A stretch of 64,000 nucleotides of DNA from Bacillota bacterium (GTDB lineage Bacteria > Bacillota > Clostridia > Christensenellales > Christensenellaceae), in NCBI GenBank assembly GCA_023393165.1, contig JAEWMJ010000032.1, positions 124,001 to 188,000 on the forward strand. The letters run 5' to 3'. The position numbers were made by a program, and so were the translations under genes. The notes under the pieces were generated by a model. It was not told where the DNA came from, ran no database searches, and saw only the letters and a list, made by a program, of their open reading frames with translations. This document shows positions 25,377-34,135 of this stretch, in pieces (the first letter of the stretch is position 1; each line of letters begins with the position of its first letter).

Positions 25377-26678
25377 TTACGCTTCGTCCCTGTCGTTGGT
25401 CAGTTTCAGTCTATCCAGTATATAGAAAATCAGGCTTAAAACCATACCGAGCAGGGCGGCCAGCACCATGCCTTTGAGCTGCATGGTTCCGATGTTGATG
25501 GAAATACCGGATAATCCGATGACCAGGATCACTGCCGTCAGCACCAGGTTGCGGGATTTGGAGTAGTCCACTTTCTGGTCCACCAGCACGCGGATACCCG
25601 AAGCGGCAATCATGCCGTACAGCAGTATGGAAACGCCGCCGATGACCGCCCAGGGGATCGTATTGATGAATGCGGTGAATTTGCCTATGAATGCGATAAT
25701 GATAGAGATAATGGCGGCGCCGCCGATCACGCGCACGCTGTAGACCTTGGTCATGGCCATAACGCCGATGTTCTCGCCGTACGTCGTTGTGGGAACCGCG
25801 CCGATCAGACCTGAAATGGCGGTGGAAAAGTAGTCGCCCATCATGGTGCGGTGCAGGCCGGGATCCTTGATCAGGTCTTTTCCAACCACTTCGCTGGTGA
25901 CCAGCTGGTGTCCGATATGCTCCGTAATGACAACCAGCAGCGCCGGCAGAATGGTAAGGATTGCGCCGATGTCAAACAAGGGCAGCTGTACATGCGGCAA
26001 AGCAAACCAGGATGCCTGGGACATGGCCGTAAAATCCGTCAGGCCGAAGAATATCGCCGCGACGTAACCCACGATGATCGATATCAGGATGGGAATGACG
26101 GCAAAGAACTTGCGGAAGCATACTGAGCCGAATACCGCGACGCCCAGGGTGATCACAAAAACCCACGCGTTGGCGGGATTGATAACCGGGTTGTCCGCGG
26201 TTACGATCATGCCCGCGCCGCTGGCGGCGGTAGTTGCGAGTTCCAACCCTATCAGCGCCACCACCGGGCCCATGGCCGCTGCCGGAAGAATGACCTTGAT
26301 CCACTTTGTGCCGAACTTCCAGATAATCAGGGCGACAAGCATGCCAACCACGCCTACCATCACGAAGCCGCCCTGCGCAAGCGCGTACGCCTGTTCATGG
26401 GGATAGCCCATCGCAACTCCGTTGGCTATAACCGCGCCCGCGGGAGAAAGAAAGGCAAAGCTTGAACCCAAATACGCGGGTGCTTTGCCTTTTGTCATCC
26501 ATATAAAAAGAAGGGTCCCGACGCCATTCATGATAAGTACGATACCGGGGTCGATTCCAAAAAGAATCGGAACAAGGATTGAGGCGCCGAACATTGCAAA
26601 CAAGTGCTGCAAGCTCAATGGGAACCATTGGGAGAGAGGGACTTTGTCCTGGACTTGAATAATTTTTCGTTCTTGCAA
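25377..26678 (-). CDS. uraA: Uracil/xanthine permease (NCS2 family)
   Basis: Proton-coupled nucleobase importer with about 14 membrane segments, 433 residues. The pattern MFGASILVPILFGI near the N-terminus, GTLLFIWMTKGKAPAYLGSS and the family signature around TEHIGHQLVTSEVVGKDL and AVPTTTYGENIGVMAMTKV are those of UraA/PyrP uracil permeases. The start is taken as a TTG (MQERKIIQ) 8 bp after GGAGG; two further upstream TTG codons overlap the ribosome-binding site. No pyr genes are adjacent; a strong promoter and operator lie upstream. Confidence 0.93.
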   Translation of the reverse strand: MQERKIIQVQDKVPLSQWFPLSLQHLFAMFGASILVPILFGIDPGIVLIMNGVGTLLFIWMTKGKAPAYLGSSFAFLSPAGAVIANGVAMGYPHEQAYALAQGGFVMVGVVGMLVALIIWKFGTKWIKVILPAAAMGPVVALIGLELATTAASGAGMIVTADNPVINPANAWVFVITLGVAVFGSVCFRKFFAVIPILISIIVGYVAAIFFGLTDFTAMSQASWFALPHVQLPLFDIGAILTILPALLVVITEHIGHQLVTSEVVGKDLIKDPGLHRTMMGDYFSTAISGLIGAVPTTTYGENIGVMAMTKVYSVRVIGGAAIISIIIAFIGKFTAFINTIPWAVIGGVSILLYGMIAASGIRVLVDQKVDYSKSRNLVLTAVILVIGLSGISINIGTMQLKGMVLAALLGMVLSLIFYILDRLKLTNDRDEA

Positions 26679-26705
26679 AACCAATTCCTCCAATACTATT
26701 TATTA

Positions 26706-26722
26706 TTTGCACACTGTGCAAA
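26706..26722. promoter_or_regulatory. Perfect palindromic operator at the uraA promoter
   Basis: TTTGCACACTGTGCAAA is a perfect 17-bp inverted repeat with a single central base. It begins directly downstream of the -10 box and so covers the transcription start region. A repressor site is the simplest reading; the cognate regulator is not identifiable here. Confidence 0.65.
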
Positions 26723-26751
26723 ATCATAACATATCCACTTAAAACCGTCAA
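26723..26751 (-). promoter_or_regulatory. uraA promoter
   Basis: Minus strand TTGACG (26746-26751), 17-bp spacer, TATGAT (26723-26728). The untranslated leader would be only about 35-40 nt, too short for a PyrR-type attenuator. Confidence 0.75.
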
Positions 26752-26880
26752 AACAAAAATTCCCAAAAGGAGCGTTTTTTCAGCATGTATAATCGATTTT
26801 TTCGCAGGGCCGCCTAAAATCGATTCCGTTTGATTTTGATTAAAATTCGCGTATCCCAAACTATAAAAATTTACACACCA

Positions 26881-26921
26881 AAAAAACCGGTTCAACAAAT
26901 TTATATATGTTAAACCGGCGT
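26881..26921 (-). terminator. Terminator of the 27039-28175 gene
   Basis: On the minus strand GCCGGTTTAACA pairs with TGTTGAACCGG across an AT-rich loop and runs into TTTTTTGG. It lies about 120 bp after the stop codon. Confidence 0.7.
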
Positions 26922-27038
26922 GACTCTACTTTTGATTATCATCTTTGAAATCCCCTGATATTTAGTCTGAAACTTTTTCATTAACATATATTATATAAGA
27001 AAATGCTGCGATTTTCAATTATTTTGTCTGAAAATTGT

Positions 27039-28175
27039 TTATTCCACTGCGGATGACAGCAACGGAAGAATATGCTCCAAATAACCCGGCTCCACATACT
27101 TCCCGCAGGGATAGTATGCTCCCATGATTTCCGGGGGCACCTCCTTCCCTTCACAAACAGTTTTGGCCGTATACTTAAAGCCGGGAGAAACCAGGACGTT
27201 GCGGTACAGGATATAATAATCCAGCAAGGGCAGGTCTGCGAGGTCCACCCAGGTAAACCCGTTTTCCGCCGTAACAAAATGCGGCCTTGGAACGCCCAAA
27301 CTCACCACCATGTTTACAAATCCGTTTTTATCGATCACAGTCTGGTAATCACCGATTGTCTTGAACCCGAAATCCCCGTGTTTGGCAAAGAAAGTAACGC
27401 TCCAATAGCGCATATCATATCCTCCCGTGATCCCGGTATTGTGATAGGTATCCGGTACGGCGGGCGCCTTCCAGCGGATAAAGAGCAGTTTGCCGGGCGC
27501 TCTTTTGAGCATGCTTGAAATCATATACACGGTATTGGGATTGAACTGCAGGAGCGAAGAACGGACGGCATTGGGCTTGAACCATTCCAGTTCGCAGTCG
27601 AAAAACAAACTTGACTGCTCCTCCAGTTTCGCGTTGGCGACATAGTTTTTCCAGTGCGCCGGCTCTTCCGCTGTTTTCGAGTCATCCGCATGATCCGCGG
27701 CGCGAGCACGGTAACTGATCGCCGGCAGAGAAACGCCGCCTTTTTTATCGTAGCCGATACCCGGCGCGTAGATCCGCAGGGTAATGATTCCGTCCCTGTT
27801 TATTTTTCCATCCTGCGGCAAAACGCCTGCGAGCACTATATTGCATCCGGGACCGGGAATAAAATAATTGTTTGCAAGAGGCGGAGCAAAGCGGACGATC
27901 AGCGTATAATCGCGGTTTTCCGCATCCCAGTCCGCCCGCGGATAAAACGGGTTCACGCTGCCGGGGTTAGGCATAAGCAACTGGTCGTACACCGAAACTA
28001 TGGGGATATCCGTCTCGCCCCCTACGGTTATGGACATGTACCTGGCGTGCGGGTACTGCCCTTTTATCACGATATCAATATCCGGATCGGATTTATACGG
28101 GAACATATAATAAGAGGCGTTAAAATCGCCGAAAACCAGGACATTGTCGCTTGGTTCATATATCCACTTCAGCAT
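27039..28175 (-). CDS. Conserved hypothetical protein, possibly DUF1214/DUF1254-like
   Basis: I do not recognise this protein with certainty. About 378 residues from MLKWIYEPSD, mostly beta-strand-like, with no signal peptide or membrane segment. The phrase PHARYMSITVGGETDIPIVS followed by ANNYFIPGPGCNIVLAGVLPQDG loosely recalls DUF1214-type domains, in which an aromatic-rich sandwich repeats a Y-x-S motif; that is a guess. The open frame extends 107 codons further upstream, but that part has poor coding character and no ribosome-binding site, so the internal ATG is preferred. It stands alone and has its own terminator. Confidence 0.6.
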   Translation of the reverse strand: MLKWIYEPSDNVLVFGDFNASYYMFPYKSDPDIDIVIKGQYPHARYMSITVGGETDIPIVSVYDQLLMPNPGSVNPFYPRADWDAENRDYTLIVRFAPPLANNYFIPGPGCNIVLAGVLPQDGKINRDGIITLRIYAPGIGYDKKGGVSLPAISYRARAADHADDSKTAEEPAHWKNYVANAKLEEQSSLFFDCELEWFKPNAVRSSLLQFNPNTVYMISSMLKRAPGKLLFIRWKAPAVPDTYHNTGITGGYDMRYWSVTFFAKHGDFGFKTIGDYQTVIDKNGFVNMVVSLGVPRPHFVTAENGFTWVDLADLPLLDYYILYRNVLVSPGFKYTAKTVCEGKEVPPEIMGAYYPCGKYVEPGYLEHILPLLSSAVE

Positions 28176-28591
28176 ATTATGACACTTCCCAACAAAACAA
28201 ATTATTGCTGTCATAATATATTGAAAAAAATCAGAATTTGTGAACGTTTTTCGGCAGATTATTATAAAAAAGGGCGGGGATACGGCTTCGGACAGCTTGG
28301 GGAGTTGGAATCCGTCTCTCCCAATAAATTTAGATACTGAGGAACGGAACGGCCAATAATGATTAAAGTGTACAGCTAGACGAAGCAAGTCAATAAATTG
28401 GGCAAGCATATCTAGTTTACCCGCACATAAAAAACAATCCCCCTCCCCCATTTTCCAATTGAATTTCCCAATTAAAATGACTACAATAATATCCAAGCAA
28501 ACATCCTTTTTTATTTCATCTTCGTATCCGTATCAAAATACTTCTTTGCGCAAGCAGAATAAAACAAAATATTCCTTAAGGAGCCACTCTT
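28176..28591. other. 416-bp divergent intergenic region
   Basis: Separates the hypothetical gene at 27039 from the D-aminoacylase gene. A plus-strand promoter lies at 28459-28487. The rest is AT-rich and shows no gene, tRNA or repeat that I can support. Confidence 0.5.
28459..28487 (+). promoter_or_regulatory. Promoter of the D-aminoacylase gene
   Basis: TTGAAT (28459-28464), 17-bp spacer, TACAAT (28482-28487). About 100 bp of leader precedes the ATG. Confidence 0.7.
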
Positions 28592-30196
28592 ATGAAAACA
28601 TTCTTAAAAAACGGAATGATCATCGACGGCAGCGGCGACCCCTCTTATCCCGGCTCGGTTATATTTGAAAACGACCGCATCACAGATATCCTGCCCGGAG
28701 AAAAAAACGTTGATTTTGACGGCAATACAATAGACTGCGCGGGATGGGCGATCGCGCCGGGTTTCATTGACGCGCATTCCCACAACGACTGGTTTGCGGC
28801 CCTTGAAGATCCCGTTCCATATTTCAAAACTTTTGCGGAACAGGGCGTCACCACACAGGTGACCGGGAACTGCGGTTTTTCCCCATTCGGCTATGAAGCG
28901 GACACGAATTATAAATCCCTGATCGGCGGAGGGCTCTTTGAAATGGACGAAGGACCCGGAGATTATTCCACCTTCGCCGGTTGGCGCGGCGCCGCGGAAA
29001 AAAGAGTCCCTTTGAACATTATTCCGCTTCAGGGGCACGGTACCGTTCGCATCGGCCTTTCCGGTTACGCGAACCGTGCCTTAAGTGAAAAAGAAATATC
29101 CCAATGCCGCGTCAAGATAGAAGAATCTTTTGACCAGGGGGCAGCCGGACTCTCCTTCGGCCTGATGTACGAGCCGGACAGATATGCGCCGCCGGGAGAA
29201 CTGGAGGAAGCCGCAAAAATAACCGTGAAGCGCGGCGGAATCCTTACCGTACACGCGCGCGCGTTTTCCGCCTCTTCCACCTCGTACAGCCCGCCGGTCG
29301 GCGGCGAACCCCATAACATCCGGGCATTGAAGGAAATGATAGAGCTCGCACGGAAAACGGGGGTCAAACTGCAATATTCCCATCTGATTTTTGTAGGAAA
29401 ATCCACCTGGAAAACGGCGGACAAATGCCTGGAACTCATCGACCGCGCGCGGTCCGAAGGAATTGATATTTCGTACGACCTGTATTCCATGACGTTCGGC
29501 GTATCCGTGATCACCGTGGTGCTGCCAAACTGGTATCTTTCCCTTTCGCGGGAGAAGCGCAACGCCTGGGGAACAAAAATACGGCTTGCGTTTGAAACCG
29601 GGCTTGCGAAACGTTCGGTTGGTTTTGATTTTGAGGATATCCAGGTCGCGTGGGCGGGCGAAGAAGGAAAAGGCATCTGCGGCAAGCGTATCAGCGAAAT
29701 TGCGGCGGAATGGCGCATTGGCGAACTGAACGCTTATCTGAGAGTTGTGGAAATGAGCCGGGAAAAAGGCAGGGTCAACATGTACCGCTACTACAATGAG
29801 GATATTATCCGCAAACTCATGCGGCACGAGCCTTCACTTTTTATGACGGACGCCTGGATAGAGAAAAACGGCGTGCAGAACGCGGCGGCGTACTCCAGTT
29901 TTCCAAAGTTTTTGCAGATTGCGCGCGAGGAAAAAACGATCGCCATGGAAAAAGCGGTCCGCAAAATGTCCGGCGCAGTAGCCGAGCGGTTTTGCATCAG
30001 CGGGAGAGGAACCCTGAAAGCAGGCAATTACGCGGATATCACCGTATTTGACCCGAAAAGGATCGGCCCCAGGGACAGCCTGCCCGAGAGGCCCGCCGGC
30101 ATCGAACATGTATTTGTAAACGGCGTCCATGTCGTGAAGCAGGGGCTGGCAAACGAAAGCCTGCTGACGGGCTCCGGAAAAATTTTGACGCGGTGA
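28592..30196 (+). CDS. N-acyl-D-amino-acid deacylase (D-aminoacylase family amidohydrolase)
   Basis: Predicted to hydrolyse N-acyl-D-amino acids or a related amide; the family also includes N-acyl-D-glutamate deacylases. The 534-residue protein has the composite amidohydrolase fold: N-terminal beta-sandwich (MIIDGSGDPSYPGSV), metal-binding IDAHSHND, then VTGNCGFSPFG and GLMYEPDRYA, which are typical of D-aminoacylases, and a C-terminal beta-sandwich (GNYADITVFDPKRI). AAGGAG precedes the ATG. It is monocistronic with its own promoter. No signal peptide, so cytoplasmic. Confidence 0.88.
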   Translation: MKTFLKNGMIIDGSGDPSYPGSVIFENDRITDILPGEKNVDFDGNTIDCAGWAIAPGFIDAHSHNDWFAALEDPVPYFKTFAEQGVTTQVTGNCGFSPFGYEADTNYKSLIGGGLFEMDEGPGDYSTFAGWRGAAEKRVPLNIIPLQGHGTVRIGLSGYANRALSEKEISQCRVKIEESFDQGAAGLSFGLMYEPDRYAPPGELEEAAKITVKRGGILTVHARAFSASSTSYSPPVGGEPHNIRALKEMIELARKTGVKLQYSHLIFVGKSTWKTADKCLELIDRARSEGIDISYDLYSMTFGVSVITVVLPNWYLSLSREKRNAWGTKIRLAFETGLAKRSVGFDFEDIQVAWAGEEGKGICGKRISEIAAEWRIGELNAYLRVVEMSREKGRVNMYRYYNEDIIRKLMRHEPSLFMTDAWIEKNGVQNAAAYSSFPKFLQIAREEKTIAMEKAVRKMSGAVAERFCISGRGTLKAGNYADITVFDPKRIGPRDSLPERPAGIEHVFVNGVHVVKQGLANESLLTGSGKILTR

Positions 30197-30226
30197 ATCC
30201 TTAATTTGATGAACTGTAAAAAATGA

Positions 30227-31048
30227 TTATTCAATAGTGTATTGTTTAAACAAGCTTAATCTCAGGTAACCGGGGTCGCATATCGGCCTATCCTTCTTTA
30301 GAATAAAGGACAGTTCTGCTACAACATAACAAAGCATCCGATAGAAATGATCCAAATAGATACGCCTGAGCGAGGTGGGTATTTTCTTTTGTTCCACCAG
30401 AATCATGGTATTCAAATGAAATTCCGCGTAAGAATATAACCGGCTGTACACTTCCGATATGACCTGCCTGTTTATAGGGAAATCCGGTATGCCGTTTTGC
30501 ATAATCTGCAGATTAACGCTGATGCGCATAAAATCCTGTTCAAAAGCGGCGGTAAAATCGCTCGCCCTTCCCTTGTATTCGTGAAAGTAAATGCCGACAT
30601 TGTTTTCCACCTGCGCTATATGGGGAGTCAGAACCGGCAGCCAGAATCCGAGAAAATGCGTGGCTTCAAAATTCGGCTGTTTTTTTTTCAGGAACTCGCC
30701 CAGTATATATAAATACATGTTCGCCATGTTGATGATATTATTCAAAAAAACCGGCAAAAGATTTATAAAAAGTTTTTCAAATAATTGCCTTTGCAATACA
30801 TCCAATATATACTGTTTAAATTGCTGCGTCAGCTGCCCCGCATCTTTATTTAACCGGCTTAACTGCTCCTCTGAAAGATTTTGACAGGCCTGATCGTACA
30901 TCTCATAGAACCTGGCTGTAAACTGCTTGGACCGGCTGATATCGGCTGTTTGCTCCGGTTCAAGACTGAAAGCGACAATATCGGCCTGATCGCCGAATAT
31001 TTGAATCCAGAACCTGTTTTCTTCCGTATTGGATAAAGCGGCGGCCAT
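30227..31048 (-). CDS. DUF2935-like helical protein
   Basis: A 273-residue all-helical protein. RFWIQIFGDQADIVAFSLEP resembles the start of DUF2935 domains (two four-helix bundles, proposed metal binding, common in Firmicutes). The usual His in the G-D-H-A position is Gln here (GDQAD), so the first metal site may be lost. A second repeat begins near FEATHFLGFWLPVLTPHIAQV, also diverged. The start MAAALSN follows AAGGGGG at 7 bp. It is convergent with the D-aminoacylase gene, 30 bp apart. Function unknown. Confidence 0.65.
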   Translation of the reverse strand: MAAALSNTEENRFWIQIFGDQADIVAFSLEPEQTADISRSKQFTARFYEMYDQACQNLSEEQLSRLNKDAGQLTQQFKQYILDVLQRQLFEKLFINLLPVFLNNIINMANMYLYILGEFLKKKQPNFEATHFLGFWLPVLTPHIAQVENNVGIYFHEYKGRASDFTAAFEQDFMRISVNLQIMQNGIPDFPINRQVISEVYSRLYSYAEFHLNTMILVEQKKIPTSLRRIYLDHFYRMLCYVVAELSFILKKDRPICDPGYLRLSLFKQYTIE

Positions 31049-31184
31049 ATCGAAATCCCCCTTATTTAAATACATAGTATTGTATATGCCGCCTCTATCT
31101 CAGTATACCTAAAGGTTCAGGCCGAAAGAAAAAGTTGAATTATTATATCCAAAAAACCAATCCCGGATGCTTTTAAAACTAAAT

Positions 31185-31784
31185 TTATTTATGATTCTTT
31201 ACGGAAATAAACGGATTCCCCTCAACGATATACCGCCAAAGATATTCCCGGGCTTCACCCGCATAATCGACATTGATTCTCCTGGTTGCCCTGATTTGAT
31301 CCTTGCCGATTGGGATTTGTCCGTATTCCAGATACAGATTTGAATTGCACAGATCCATTCCGTAACAGGTCCTGTCGATTTTCATTGCGGCGCACAGCTT
31401 TCCGGGCCCGCCGCATAAATTATAAATATTATCGGTATTCCTCCGTTTTTTCATAATTTCTATGCCTTCCAGCGGTTCTAACGCCCTTAAAAGTACGGCC
31501 TCGGGTTTTTGCGCGTGGTTTGTTACGATGTTCATGCAATAATGCATTCCGTAAATCAGATAGACGTACGCGTAACCGCCGGGTCCGAATTGAACGGCAG
31601 TTCTTGCGGTATTGCGGTTTTTATACGCATGTGAAGCGGCGTCTTCGGAACCGATATAAGCTTCAACTTCCACAATCCGGGCCCTGACTTTTCCTTCCTC
31701 CGTCTCGTGAACAAGCACTGTGCCGAGCAGATCCTGCGCCACCTCAAGGGCGTTTCTCAAATAAAATTCCCGTTCAATAATCAC
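31185..31784 (-). CDS. DNA-3-methyladenine glycosylase (AAG/MPG family)
   Basis: Excises alkylated purines in base excision repair. The 199-residue protein has the family core RARIVEVEAYIGSEDAASHAY, including the catalytic Glu of VEVEAY, and the base-pocket segment GPGGYAYVYLIYGMHYCMNIV. The start is a GTG 7 bp after AGGAG, giving an N-terminus IIEREFYLRNALEVAQDLLG; the longer frame runs into the preceding gene. It overlaps the end of the Gfo/Idh/MocA gene by 11 bp, an odd operon partner for a repair enzyme. Confidence 0.92.
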   Translation of the reverse strand: MIIEREFYLRNALEVAQDLLGTVLVHETEEGKVRARIVEVEAYIGSEDAASHAYKNRNTARTAVQFGPGGYAYVYLIYGMHYCMNIVTNHAQKPEAVLLRALEPLEGIEIMKKRRNTDNIYNLCGGPGKLCAAMKIDRTCYGMDLCNSNLYLEYGQIPIGKDQIRATRRINVDYAGEAREYLWRYIVEGNPFISVKNHK

Positions 31785-32886
31785 TCGTTTTCTCCTGCGG
31801 GGCAAATGCGGTTTGCCGCATATGCACCCATGTTGAATCGTTCGTTGCGCTTTCATATACCGCGTTGCAAAGGACGACATTTTGACACGCGTCGCGGAAA
31901 GTCGGATAATTCGGCTCTTCAGACGGCCCGCCTGCCGCTATATCCTTGTACACTTCCGAGAAAAGGAATCTCTCGGTATCGTTGAAGCCGCTGCCGAAAC
32001 CCAGTATTTCGGTTTTGACGCCCTCGCCCTTGCGCCCGATATGGATCAGATTATTGTTTTCGCTGTCCCACCAGACGGTGGCGTTTTCTCCCGTTATCTC
32101 CAGGCTCAGCCTGTTGACGCGGCCCTGGGATATTTCCGATAAGACCGTGGAGCCTATCGCGCCGTCTTCGAACTTTAACTGGATTATTGCTGCGTCTTCC
32201 GACTCAACGGCTATTTTTTCCGGACCGTCGGCATCCCGGCCGTACATGCACCCGTCCTCCAGGGTTCTTTCCGGATTGAAATTGCCGAAATTGGCCGAAA
32301 CGGAACAGATTTTCTTTCCTGAGATATACTGCGCCAGGTCAAACCAGTGCGAGCCGATCTCTGTAACGGCACGCATCCTGCCGGCAAAAACTTTATTGTA
32401 GCGCCAGTCAAGAGGCGCCGGAAACGCATGGAATTCCTGCAGATACGAACCGTGTATCAGGTATATTCTGCCCAATTCCCCGCTCTTCACATAATTCAAT
32501 ATTTTCTGGCAGGCCATATGATACCTTACGTTGAAGCCGACGGCATTCACAAGGTTCTTGGATACGGCAAGCAGGGCAAGCTCTTCCGCCTGACCGTTAT
32601 CAAAGCACAGTGGCTTTTCGCAGAAAACATGTTTTCCCGCTTCGAGGCATTTTTTTACCGTTTCATAATGAAGATTGGGCGGCGTGCAGATATGCACCAC
32701 GTCTATACTATTGTCCAGAACCATGTCTTCATCATCCGAAAATGATCCCACGTGCCATGCCGCCGCAAAATTTTTTGCCGTCTCGATATCCTTATCGATA
32801 CATAAAGACAGTAAAATCCCCATTTCATTCAGAACTTTTGCATGGGTTGACGCTATAAATCCGCACCCCAATATTGCTATTTTCAT
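31774..32886 (-). CDS. Gfo/Idh/MocA-family oxidoreductase
   Basis: NAD(P)-dependent sugar or polyol dehydrogenase-like enzyme, 370 residues. Rossmann motif AILGCGFIASTHAK at the N-terminus, the signature EKPLCFDN (the conserved catalytic-region Lys) near residue 95 and the C-terminal alpha/beta sheet domain with SHWFDLAQYI. GAGAGG precedes the ATG. Middle gene of the cupin - oxidoreductase - glycosylase operon. Substrate unknown. Confidence 0.88.
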   Translation of the reverse strand: MKIAILGCGFIASTHAKVLNEMGILLSLCIDKDIETAKNFAAAWHVGSFSDDEDMVLDNSIDVVHICTPPNLHYETVKKCLEAGKHVFCEKPLCFDNGQAEELALLAVSKNLVNAVGFNVRYHMACQKILNYVKSGELGRIYLIHGSYLQEFHAFPAPLDWRYNKVFAGRMRAVTEIGSHWFDLAQYISGKKICSVSANFGNFNPERTLEDGCMYGRDADGPEKIAVESEDAAIIQLKFEDGAIGSTVLSEISQGRVNRLSLEITGENATVWWDSENNNLIHIGRKGEGVKTEILGFGSGFNDTERFLFSEVYKDIAAGGPSEEPNYPTFRDACQNVVLCNAVYESATNDSTWVHMRQTAFAPQEKTSDY

Positions 32887-32907
32887 TTGCGCACCTCTCT
32901 TCGCCGC

Positions 32908-33408
32908 CTATAAACGTTCCATGATCTCATGTTCAAACATCGGGTATTTTTTAACCAAATATTCCTTCACGCCGTCCGTATAATCGTCGTCCGTATAAGC
33001 GGGCGCCATGGTAGTTCCCATCAGGGCGTATTCGCCGCCTTCCGCCAGCTTTGAGCCCTGCCAGCAACCGGCGGGAGCAACGCTTTGTACGAGTTCCCCG
33101 TTTGCGAGATCATGCCCCAGCCTTACGGTCTTTCCGGTTCCGTCCTCAAAAAGCTGCAGGTGTTCGACCGCGTCTCCCATGTAAAAATGATATATTTCAT
33201 CCGTGGGCAGGCGGTGCATGCGTGAAAAAGTGTCTTTTGTGATGAGGTACAGGATCGTGCTGCATACAGGCTTGTCGCTTGTATATCTCTCCGGAAGATT
33301 TTCCTTTTTGATAATAAAGCCCGAAGAATCAAGCACCTTTATGTAACCTCCTTCCGGTACAAGAGGCTGCATGCCCAGTATTTCGATGATCTGTTTCGCG
33401 GTAAGCAT
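32908..33408 (-). CDS. Cupin family protein (DUF985)
   Basis: A 166-residue single-domain cupin of the DUF985 family, seen from GGYIKVLDSSGF, TILYLITKDTFSRMHRLPTDEIYHFYMGD and QSVAPAGCWQGSKL. The His and Glu in SRMHRLPTDEIYHFY are the likely metal ligands. Function of the family is not established, though some members bind sugars. First gene of its operon; AAAGGGG precedes the ATG. Confidence 0.85.
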   Translation of the reverse strand: MLTAKQIIEILGMQPLVPEGGYIKVLDSSGFIIKKENLPERYTSDKPVCSTILYLITKDTFSRMHRLPTDEIYHFYMGDAVEHLQLFEDGTGKTVRLGHDLANGELVQSVAPAGCWQGSKLAEGGEYALMGTTMAPAYTDDDYTDGVKEYLVKKYPMFEHEIMERL

Positions 33409-33647
33409 TTTTATTCCCCTTTATTCGTTAGGATTTGTACATCTAAAATGTATCATACAAAAAAATGCCGGTTTTTACAATCATCAATGCACTGCAATAA
33501 AAGCATGTATATTGCCGATTAAATTCTGTATTGCCGAAAACCCCGTACTTTATCGCTTTTCCGTTTTTAAGCAAAAGACTTGTTGCGTCTAAGAAAATAT
33601 ATGATATGCTGTATATAGCTGCTATTATTTATAGGAGTGAAACGTTC

Positions 33648-34028
33648 ATGAAAAAATCTTGTATAAAAACAACCTTAATATTATTTTTCGCACTTGTGAT
33701 CGCAATCTTTAGTTTGACTGGCTGTAATCAAACAGAATATCCGGAATACTCCGTCACCGATAACACAGAATATGTTGAGCTGCATCATAATGGAGTTGAT
33801 TACCGCCCTTACGGTGTGTTCCCTGACCAAAAATACAGAGGCAAGCAAATCGGCATCCGTGAAGGTGTTCCGAAAAGCAGAATCTGCGAAGTAAAAGGCT
33901 ATGATTCGAGCGAATGGATAATTGAATATCTGGATGAATTCATGGGCGGCGGCGATATGCTGTTTAAAGCTGCGGGAGTAACTGAAATCCCGGAAGAACT
34001 AGAACAGTATAAAGAATATGACTATTAA
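33648..34028 (+). CDS. Small hypothetical lipoprotein
   Basis: A 126-residue protein with a signal peptide ending in the lipobox LTGC (Cys25), then a Tyr- and acid-rich exported domain (EYPEYSVTDNTEYVELHHNG). ATAGGAGTG lies upstream of the ATG. No family recognised. Its composition (rich in Tyr, Glu and Asn codons with A/T endings) is somewhat unlike its neighbours. Monocistronic. Confidence 0.65.
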   Translation: MKKSCIKTTLILFFALVIAIFSLTGCNQTEYPEYSVTDNTEYVELHHNGVDYRPYGVFPDQKYRGKQIGIREGVPKSRICEVKGYDSSEWIIEYLDEFMGGGDMLFKAAGVTEIPEELEQYKEYDY

Positions 34029-34135
34029 CCAATGCGCAGACTTGCACTCACTCTTTAATACAAGGAATGATTGAATTTTTGCTTTCGAGTTTCTGCTGAA
34101 ATAGCACGTTATGCCATTCAAATAAAAGTCGTTCA

